Shown here: in pieces, positions 56,336-64,000 of the stretch | Layout of the letters: the number at the start of each line of letters is the position of its first letter | Numbering within the stretch: the first letter of the stretch is position 1 | Assembly: GCA_009667805.1 (NCBI GenBank) | Contig: CM019063.1 | Location: forward strand, 194,598,954 to 194,662,953 | Source of the DNA: Leptobrachium leishanense | Lineage: Eukaryota > Chordata > Amphibia > Anura > Megophryidae | DNA: 64,000 bases | Reading direction: 5' to 3' | Position numbers and translations under genes: made by a program | The notes under the pieces: generated by a model | Database searches by the model: none | What the model saw: only the letters and a program-made list of their open reading frames with translations | Told to the model about the DNA's origin: nothing

Positions 56336-57400
56336 CGCAAACAGTTTTATGGCATTTATGGTCCATTAAGAGGGAGGGGAATGGAAGGGTCCATATGTTC
56401 CTGTGTATTTTTTCTTTACTTGACATTGATCACTTGCTGCCATGTTATGAAAGCAAGAGATTGCATTAGGAGTCTGAGTCCTTGTATAAAAATTGTATTG
56501 TTTTAGTTAAGGATGACAATTTAAAATCTCAAAAAGGGAGTGATTAACCTATTAAACTGGAGAGGATAATAAAATTATTGAAGGCGAACTAGGTAGGTCT
56601 AAAAAAAATAAAAATTACATCTGGCAACTTAAAACTAGTTTTAATATTTAGACTAGACTAACCTTTCAATGGTCTTCTGGTTCCAAATATCAAGAGATAA
56701 CCAACAAGAAAGAATCTTTCCATTTACAAATTATGATATAGAAACAGTCTTGATAACTAGTGACAAATGGATTTAGATCACATCCACACCGATTCAAACT
56801 TTTTCCTTTTAGCAGCTATTTCTGGCTGGCAAAAAGGACAACAGCTATATGAGCCATTATACAATATATAGGAAGTGTTACAGTAGGGACCCCTGACAGC
56901 TGAGCTACAAAGTTTGTGGGCTTGGCTGGAATAGCGACTTGAGCGGTTATTAATCGAGTGGAGGCATTATGGTCAACGATCATATTTTCATTAACCTCTC
57001 TGATCTGAATAGAGAAGCTTCAAGGACAAAATTATGTCAAGTATATATACCTAACTGATCTCAAAATTGGAAAAAAAGTCCGGAATGCTTGCACCTTGTT
57101 TTATTAAAAACACTTGGGCACTGAGTTGCCACATAGCAGCTCATCATGAAAATAAGGAACATTAAATCTTTAACTAGATATGTAAATATCCTTCATATTG
57201 ACCGTTTAGAGTAAATTTGTATAGCAGCTTAGAAGGCATTGGAAGACCAATATCTGCACAAGTCCATCTGATAAATTGTGACATAAATATATTTAGGGTG
57301 GCTCTTTTAGCTGTTATTTGTTTTTGTCTGTTTAATAGCCAAAGGGAACTTGCGGATGATTTCCTGGATTTCTTCTTTGACAGCAAGAGGCCAGTTTCTC
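56336..57400. other. AT-rich stretch, nothing recognised
   Basis: No repeat or coding signal I can name. It would be the intron downstream of the possible exon at 57,401-57,626. Confidence 0.45.
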
Positions 57401-57626
57401 ACCTCTTTATTAAGGCACTCTGCCTCTTTCATTAAGCGATCCTGACGGCTATGCAGATCAGATAAAAGTTTCTTATTTTCCTGTATTTGTCGTGTTGTGT
57501 CCTGTTCAACAAAATGGCAGCTCCCAAATGCTAGGCAGTCCTCCTGCATAAGCTGAGAAAACTCCTTCTGCGTAAGACCAAGAGATGAGGCCTTGATGTT
57601 CTCAAGGAATGAAACCGCGCAGCACT
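57401..57626 (-). CDS. Possible internal exon of an unrecognised coiled-coil protein
   Basis: On the - strand a polypyrimidine tract TGCCTCCTTCTTTTCAAG precedes about 226 bases ending AATAAAGAG/GTGAGA. One frame is open: CCAVSFLENIKASSLGLTQK, EFSQLMQEDCLAFGSCHFVE, QDTTRQIQENKKLLSDLHSR and QDRLMKEAECLNKE. The second half is a clear coiled coil. If not spliced, the frame would run on to a stop at 57,307. No transposon resemblance seen. It could be a host gene neighbouring MORC2, convergent with it, but I do not recognise the protein and no second exon was found. Confidence 0.42.
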
Positions 57627-58057
57627 TGAAAAGAAGGAGGCAAAAAATAAGTTAATTTTTGCAAAAAGAAGGTTTTGCCATTTGTTACAATCCTGCACTT
57701 TCCTATTGTACCCGTGCATATTGCACATAATTTGGATATCAAATTGGGTTTTTCTGTGATATCCTATGCATAAACTAAACTATTAAAAATAGAAGGAAAA
57801 ACAAATCAAGGCTTAGCTTATAAGAACTCAAAAAATATATTGCATCAAGAATTAACTACCTCAGAATAGATGCATTTATTTGTAATTTTTTTAAACATTT
57901 TTTGGAAGTTACTGCAATGCATATTTTGTACCATATCAGCATAAACATGAGAATTTCAACTTTGGGACATATTTTGATGTATGGTCCAAAGAAACCACAT
58001 AACAGGAAAATAATTTTCTAGTGATAACATAATTATGTCAATACAGAGACGTTTCCA
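57627..58057. other. AT-rich stretch, nothing recognised
   Basis: No exon, repeat end or other signal seen. Confidence 0.45.
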
Positions 58058-59412
58058 TTAGGGATAGACAGAAATAATTTTTCCAGTACTGAGAAACCAC
58101 TACCTTTCAGGCCGATAACTGCTATCAGTTGCCGATATTTTCTTGGAGGGGGGGGGGGAACAGATTCACAATTTCTACACAAATCTGGCATCAAAATTGT
58201 AAACATAACGAAGTGCTTGCAAATTAAATAGCTTTCCAGGACACAGAAAAATGGCAACCCCAAAAAAACAAACAAAAAAAAAAAACCTTCAAGTACAAGT
58301 CGTGCTGGCGCACCAGTGATACAAAAAAAATAAAAATAAAAAAAAAAAATCAGTAGGTAAACTTCCGACACGGGTGGTAAATTGTGAATAACCTTTGAGC
58401 AGATGCTGCCTATGTGGATATGGAATGACCCTTATGCCATTCGTATCAAATCAACAATGGCATAAAACCTTTAAGTTATGGATTTGGTTAATTTTTGGTA
58501 CATTTGTACCTAACCATGAGAGGTTTAAAAAAATTTGTCCATCTGTTTGAGATATTGAACTTTCAAAATTGACTAACAGCGCCAAAATTCACTAGCCACC
58601 ATAACTTCAAATGTCTTTTATAAAGATACCGATGATAGCTACAGATATGGGACATGTGTCATTTTGAAGCATACAAATAGGGCTTTCATTTGATATAAAC
58701 CACGACACAAGTTTTAAATTTCCAAAATTCACAAAAAAAAAAGAAGTTTTCCGAAATGCAGAGAATCTTTAAAAAAATTCACTAAAAAAAAAATAAAAAA
58801 ATTTTGTAGCCAGTCAGTCCAAATTTCAAGATGGCATCTCAAATAGTATACAAAAATTTCAGGTTTTGTTTGAATACATGGGGACACCCATTCGTACACC
58901 ACAGTGGATGTAGAAATCATCACGGTTGTGGAGAAAGTTGAATGTAAGGTGGGGGGGGGGGGTAGTAACTGTATTGCCTTATGATGTGGTGTTCGGAAGA
59001 AACTTCCTTCTGCTCTGTCAATTGTGGTACAAAAATCCTCATTACAGCAGGAACAGTGCGCTGGGGAGGAGCAGGAAATAGGGGGATCAGATGTTATTTT
59101 CCCTTTCTCCAATATCAGGCAGAGAGCCAGAATCTCCCGTAATAGGTTTGGATGAGGTTCCCCATAATGATCAAGATCCTGAAGCTCCGCTTCTTCTACA
59201 GAGTGGAGTCCATCCTGGCAACTTCCAAGCTGCCCAATGGGGGGGGGGGGGGCGCTCAACTTTTTTTTCTGTAGACTGAGAAAATGTGCGTCATAGAGCA
59301 TGATCTGGTTAACCCTGACAAACCCTTGTGTTTTCCATATTTTAAAAGTGAAAAATAATTTGCTATACAGGGTGGAGCAAAAAGGGGCTGAGGAGCTGGA
59401 ACAGTTGGTTAT

Positions 59413-59500
59413 TATTATTCTTTATAAAAAATGCCAGCATATTCCACAGCGCTGTACAATGAGCACAATATAGACAGGGTTACAATACATTGAACAACAT
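59413..59500 (+). repeat. Anuran dispersed repeat fragment
   Basis: ATTATTATTCTTTATAAAAA then CATATTCCACAGCGCTGTAC AATG: the end of a repeat very common in frog genomes. A reverse copy lies at 43,205-43,262, and its internal motif is amplified at 13,865-14,215. Confidence 0.65.
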
Positions 59501-59554
59501 TTGACAAACCAGTACAGGAGGAAACAAGGGTTCCAGAGACACACAGGACTACGG

Positions 59555-60075
59555 TTTTGAAGCTGGCCCACAATCATGTGTTAGGAGGTCACCTTGGAGT
59601 GGATAAAATCAAGGGAAAGATTAAATGATTCTATTGGCCAGGTATTTTTTCTGCCATTGAAAGAGTTTGTAAATCTTGCCCAGAGTGTCAACTCAAGGCT
59701 CAGAGTAAGGGTTTCCGCAATCCTCAGGTACCACTACCGGTCATAGAGGTACTGTTTGAACAAATTGCCATGGACTTAAGACTGTTACTTAAGTCCCCTA
59801 GGGGGCACCAATAGATCTTCATGATTGTAGACTAGGTCACGCGGTATCCTGAGGCAGTGCCTTTATGAAACACCTCCAAGAATATTGCCAAGGAGTTAAT
59901 GCGGATGTTCAGCATTCCAAAGGAAGTCCTTACGTACCAGGGAACCCCTTTCATATCTAGAGTTATGTAGACACCTTCAAATTAAACAATTGAAAACATC
60001 GGTATAATCATCCGCAAACCGATGGCCTGGTGGAGAGATTTAATAGAACTCTAAAAGCCATGCTACATAGCATAG
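59555..60075 (+). pseudogene. Ty3/Gypsy integrase fragment
   Basis: Integrase inserts the LTR-element cDNA. In shifting frames: HVLGGHLGVDKIKGKIK with CKSCPECQ (the HHCC zinc finger), EQIAMDL and MIVD (first catalytic Asp region), a YPEAVPL-like block, and at the end YNHPQTDGLVERFNRTLKAM, the hallmark HPQ(T/S)DGQ.ER.N..L motif with the catalytic Glu. Several stops and frameshifts. Sequence stops soon after at 60,075, so the C-terminal region and LTR are missing. Confidence 0.82.
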
Positions 60076-60275
60076 TAGTTCGGGATCACACACACAAATT
60101 TTTATTTAAAAAAAAAAAAAACAACAAAAAACTATTATCGGCATGCTACATACTGATAACATGATTTTTTTTTTCTACCACTAGTAGTGTTTTAGTATGT
60201 GATGTGTATAAAATGGGGAAAATCCCAAATATGGGCTCTGATTATCGGTAGTACCGACAATCGTTTGACCCCTAG

Positions 60276-60842
60276 TTTCCATATACAGTAGTCTTTTAAG
60301 CACAGAAAGAGTTAAATAAACCAATCAGTGAAACATAGGAACCACATGCCCTCAGAATTAGCAGGCACAGCACAAATTGATGCACAACATTTAGTGTAAG
60401 GAAGAAGTAGGGTCACTATCACTAGGATTTTTTTTTATTTGAAGTATAAGGGAATGGTTTGCATAGGCGCAAGGCGACACCACCCAGTGTACGTTACAAA
60501 GAAATGTTAACGTCACTATGGTAGGACAAACTTGAAACATGATCCAACAAGGGATACTGAGGTAGAATACATCATGCCCTGGCACGTGATCACCCGGTTC
60601 TGTGTATCCATGCTCCATTCCATGGATTTGAAGCTTCTACACCGAGCTACGAGAAAGAAAAAAAATACAACTACCTATGGTATCTGAGGAAAGTAAAGAA
60701 CTAAGGCTTTGAGGTACATGAAGTCCTTTATACTGCAGAAGTGAGTGACTTATAGCCCTGCTGGTCTTAATCGCTCTTACCATGTACTGCAGCTACACAT
60801 AGGATAAATAAGATTTCACCTGCAGCGGAACGACTGCCTTAA
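60276..60842. other. Nothing recognised
   Basis: Contains a T run at 60,428 and no coding or repeat signals I can name. Confidence 0.4.
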
Positions 60843-61196
60843 CCTCCCTGGCATTACGATTCTGACATTTTATATGTCAGAATCGGTATGATTAATCCAG
60901 CCCCCTAGTGGTATCCTGAGTGTGGGTCGGAGTTAATTTCATTGCTGAAAGTGGTAACCCCAACCCACACTCTGGCTGGATACATACCTGTACCTGCACT
61001 CCCTCGGTGTCCCGCACTGTCCCCTCCTTGCGATCACAGCATCCTGCTTCCCGGTTCCCTTCTCGCGAGAAGGGAAACAGGAAGCAAGACGCCTTGATTG
61101 CAAGGAGAATGCGATTACAGAGGTCAGCGAGGGAGCGCAGGTAAAGGCTTGGGGTTACCGCTTTTAGCATTGAAATTTAACCCGAGCCACACTCAC
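60843..61196. mobile_element. TTAA-type MITE, second copy, right end lost
   Basis: TTAA at 60,839-60,842, then CCTCCCTGGCATTACGATTC. The interior matches 26,990-27,165 in TCCAGCC, GATCAC, GACAGCGAGGGAG and GGGGTTACCGC..GAAATTTAACCC motifs. Instead of the expected inverted right end there is another forward TTAACCTCCCTGGCGG at 61,198, so the copy appears broken by a second member starting there. Confidence 0.65.
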
Positions 61197-61950
61197 TTTA
61201 ACCTCCCTGGCGGTTTTCCCAACAGAAAAACGGGTAAGATTTCACCTGAAAAGAAATATTCTAGGATAAATACCGCTGTGAAAACATGGGATGATAGTGT
61301 GTTGGTCCTAGGAGAAATCCGATTGCAATTATGAAATCTAGAAGAATTTTCTAGAATTATGGACAGGCGGAGGGGTTGACAACTTATTAAATACAGGTGC
61401 ACGATCACTTGAACTCTGCTCTTGCAATGGTTTTCTAAATTTTTTTGGACGCTCCTCGAATCTGTCCCTGTCCTGGCCTCTTGCGAGGACATACAGAGGT
61501 ATTGTTCGATCATGGATGGCAGTGTTGTTATGCAAGGTTGGCCATCTTAGACTGTTTAGATGCCTTTTTAGCAAAACCTCAGGAAATTACATTTAGTAGT
61601 TCCTTAAATATTGAGAAACACAAAAAGAAGAAAACCCCATTACAGTAGAGTGAAAGTGGAATAAGAGTTTATACAGACTACCACTCATGCTCCAGATCCC
61701 TCCATGAAATGCTTCGGACCAGTGTGGTTTGGTCGGTTATGACGGTTTCCTTCTTTAGGATAGTCCATCAGGGGGTCTTGAGAAAAAAAATGAAAACATT
61801 TCATAGCGTATCATGTACCATAGATCTACTTCAGGTGAGATGATGGTATAGTACTCGTGTTGCATTATTGATGGCTCATATTTGAATACCAGCACTTCCA
61901 TATATAAAGATGGTGCTGCGCTGGAGACCACAGGAGTATGATAGATATTA
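61197..61950. other. Start of a further TTAA element, then unassigned
   Basis: 61,198-61,240 is a truncated forward end of the same TTAA family. The remainder has no recognised feature; an open stretch at 61,445-61,648 resembles no family I know. Confidence 0.4.
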
Positions 61951-62060
61951 CGGATGCACCGAAATTTTGGCCACTGAAAATATCCAAAAATTGAATTTTC
62001 AGGTTTCGGCCAAATGAAAAAAGCTGGCCGAAAATAAAACCGGAAATCCAGCATGCAATA
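61951..62060 (+). mobile_element. hAT-like element end, partner not found
   Basis: TTACGGATGCACCGAAATTT TGGCC with ATTTTCAGGTTTCGGCCAAA is the typical start of Charlie-like hAT elements. No matching right end seen. Confidence 0.45.
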
Positions 62061-62409
62061 AATCGCTGGAGCCTTCAGGTGGCACTGTGAAGGTACCCAG
62101 TTCAGCCTGTGAATCAGTAACTGCATGGGTAATCTGATACTAGAGCGAGTGAATCGCTTCTGCTAGCTCTGCACTACATAATGTTACACTGTAAACAGTA
62201 CAAATGAATCCGATCTGTTTAGAACTTTTGAGTCATTAGTTAATTGATTCACACTCGAAGAACTGCTGAGCAGCTCACGGAGTCACAGACGTCGAGAAGG
62301 ATGCAGCAGTTCTTAGAACAGTACACCCATTGCTGGGATATAAACTGTGCCCTGTGAATTGCCCATTAACCCATTACTACACAGACCTTATTAACCCATT
62401 GCGGGGGAA
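62061..62409. other. Nothing recognised
   Basis: No coding or repeat boundary identified before the Gypsy RNase H fragment. Confidence 0.35.
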
Positions 62410-62745
62410 GAACACCCCGTCGCTTTCTTGAGCAGGAAGTTGACCCCAGCGGAGCATAAATATGCCATTGGGGAACGGGAATGTTTAGCGGTTAAGTGGG
62501 CCCTCGAGAGCTTACAGTATTATTTGTTAGGACGGCAGTTTAGACTCCTAACGGACCATGCCCCACTCCAGTGGATGGCTCGGAATAAAAGGAACCCAAG
62601 GGTTACCCTATGGTTCCTGGTCCTGCAGAATTTCAGATTTGTAGTGGAGCATAGACCAGGTAGCCAACATGCTAATGCTCTTTCCAGGGTCTACAGCCGG
62701 TTTGCTGATGGTGCTCAATCCCACCAGTTTGAGCAGAGGGGGGGG
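62410..62745 (+). pseudogene. Ty3/Gypsy RT-RNase H fragment
   Basis: FLSRKLTPAEHKYAIGEREC and LAVKWALESLQYYLLGRQFR, then LLTDHAPLQWMARN and VVEHRPGSQHANALSRV. These are the SRKL..E..Y...E.E.LA..WA and TDH..L blocks of Gypsy RNase H and the beginning of the connection region. The frame is open across the fragment with one likely codon loss (ANADALSR expected). It lies downstream of the integrase relic although RNase H should precede integrase, so the two are probably from different copies. Confidence 0.85.
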
Positions 62746-62984
62746 GGGATATGTAACAGAGTGCCAGTAGAACCTGCCAGGGTGGCAGGAAAAGTGATAG
62801 ATACATTCCTCCACGAATGCTTAGATTCATCATCTAAGGCAGGGCACAAAATTTCCAGTCCCAAGCTACTAGCCAGGCCTTGGGAGTTACTCGCCACCAG
62901 TTGCCCCACCTAGCTCCTACCCTGCCCTTAACTCCGCCCATAAACACACCCTGTTAAATTATCTTATGAATTGGCATTGTTAAA

Positions 62985-63200
62985 TGTTCAGTGTGTATGA
63001 GTGTATCAGAGCTGTACAGCAATTAAACTCCCAGTAATGTGCGGTTTGTATGAGTGTATCACAGAGCTCCACAGCAATAAAACTCATACACATCGCACAT
63101 TACTGTGAGTTTTATTGCTGTGGAGCTCTGATACAGAAATGTGCGATGTGTATGAGCATATCAGATTGCCACAGCAATAAAACTCTCAGAAGGCGGCTTT
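62985..63200. repeat. Satellite-like repeat with inverted copies
   Basis: Four units built on GTGTATGAGTGTATCAGAGC, TCCACAGCAATAAAACTC and AATGTGCGATGTGTATGAG, two in one direction and one inverted (63,085-63,135). The same unit occurs at the left of the polypyrimidine array near 17,030-17,095. Confidence 0.7.
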
Positions 63201-64000
63201 TCCATGCCATCAAATGATATATTGGCAGCTCTCTACTTCCTCCCTATTTATTTTATCAGCCCCCATGCCTCCAGTTCATTTTAGCAGCCCCCTCATGCAC
63301 TTTTCTGCCACACACACACACACACACTCTAGTGGTCTCTGCCCTGCGTATCTCACCTCTACCTATAGAATCACCAGTGAGATACAGAGGCAGAGCTCCA
63401 GTTGCAGCAGGGAAGGAGTAGGGGTTGGCAGGGGCCAGAAGGTCACATCTGGCTGTCTTCATGCTGTCAATTGGTGGCTGGCTTCCCTGCTTCTGAAATG
63501 CACTATGCAGGGTCCTGTGCACTCCTTGCTTACTGAAACACACATGATGTTTAGCAGGAAGCTGTGAGAAACCTCCTTAATGCCAGAGGGAGGGTGATAC
63601 GGAGCTGTGGGGCTAGCAGAGATATCCACGGCACATCACAGCCCCTGACATTTAAATCATTAATCATTTTCACTTTAAAAACAGCCCCAGCAGCCCTGCA
63701 TGTGACCAGCTACCGGGATTTCTCCCAGTAAGCCAGTCTGGCATTTCCCGCCTGCAGAGAAAAAAAACACTGCTTTTCATAGGAGATCAGATAAATTTTA
63801 TATCACCTTTATTCTTGGGGCGTAAGGGATGGATCCAGAATGCTTTCAGCAGGCACAGCAGAGGGCAGCTATGCTCACAACTCTTCTCCTGCCTCTCCGA
63901 ACGAGTAAGCACATGGTCCCTGAACATCATCACATGTGCATGAGTGAGAGCACGTGACTGATGGGAGGAGGCGTCAAACAACCCTCACATGGACAGTGAC
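63201..64000. other. Probably part of a second hAT/minisatellite copy; nothing else
   Basis: 63,240-63,300 has degenerate CAGCCCCCATGCCTCC-type units like those at 17,300-18,200, then a (CA)n run at 63,308-63,329. No termini or coding region identified beyond it. Confidence 0.4.

Larger units (their letters stand above)
58058..60275. mobile_element. Possible hAT-like element enclosing a Gypsy fragment
   Basis: The left side TTAGGGATAGACAGAAAT and the right side ATCGTTTGACCCCTAG could be decayed inverted ends, with GCCGATAACTGCTATCAG inside the left and ATTATCGGTAGTACCGAC inside the right. Between them lie A-rich sequence of unknown origin, a frog dispersed repeat (59,413-59,500) and a Gypsy integrase relic. 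Assignment is weak. Confidence 0.35.

Noticed and set aside
58729..59301. 190-codon open frame on the - strand
   Set aside because: It crosses homopolymer runs and A-rich sequence, has no recognisable domain and no splice context; probably chance.

Overview
This is vertebrate nuclear DNA, most likely from a frog. It carries widely spaced exons with GT/AG splice sites, and nearly everything between them is transposon-derived: L1/Tx1-type LINEs, a CR1-type LINE, DIRS tyrosine-recombinase retrotransposons, Ty3/Gypsy pieces, Tc1/mariner, PIF/Harbinger, hAT-like and TTAA-type elements. This mix, plus several short repeats very common in anuran genomes, is the reason for calling it amphibian. I saw no bacterial-type genes, rRNA, tRNA or CRISPR.

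The one confidently identified host gene is MORC2 on the + strand. Ten consecutive coding exons (7,403 to 39,022) join in frame and encode about the last 490 residues: a coiled-coil stretch, the basic/proline-serine-rich linker, the acidic stretch, the chromo-like domain and the C-terminal coiled coil, ending in a TAA stop. The ATPase and CW zinc-finger exons must lie upstream of the window. One further possible exon of an unrecognised coiled-coil gene lies on the - strand at 57,401-57,626.

Layout. 1-1.9 kb: antisense L1. 2.7-6.1 kb: two inverted copies of a hAT-like element around a DIRS reverse-transcriptase relic. 7.2-39 kb: MORC2 exons, with introns holding a series of non-autonomous DNA transposons (several with minisatellite cores), a possible Penelope-like insertion, a 4.2-kb DIRS with its inverted terminal repeats, a Tc1/mariner element split by a CR1 LINE, and an LTR split by a hAT-like element. 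39-43.7 kb: MORC2 3' UTR, a MITE and a broken Tc1. 43.7-53.4 kb: one antisense L1 split by a PIF/Harbinger element, a Tc1 element (itself hit by three further insertions) and a Harbinger MITE. 54-56.3 kb: antisense DIRS. 57-64 kb: the possible coiled-coil exon, Gypsy integrase and RNase H fragments, TTAA elements and satellite-like repeats.

The most notable patterns are: (i) minisatellite arrays sit at the cores of six different non-autonomous DNA transposons; (ii) the Harbinger transposase and its MADF/BESS partner are interlocked on opposite strands, each having an exon in the other's intron, and related MITEs are scattered through the window; (iii) the nest at 43.7-53.4 kb gives an ordered insertion history. 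All transposon genes seen are broken. All family assignments are from reading motifs by eye, without database searches.
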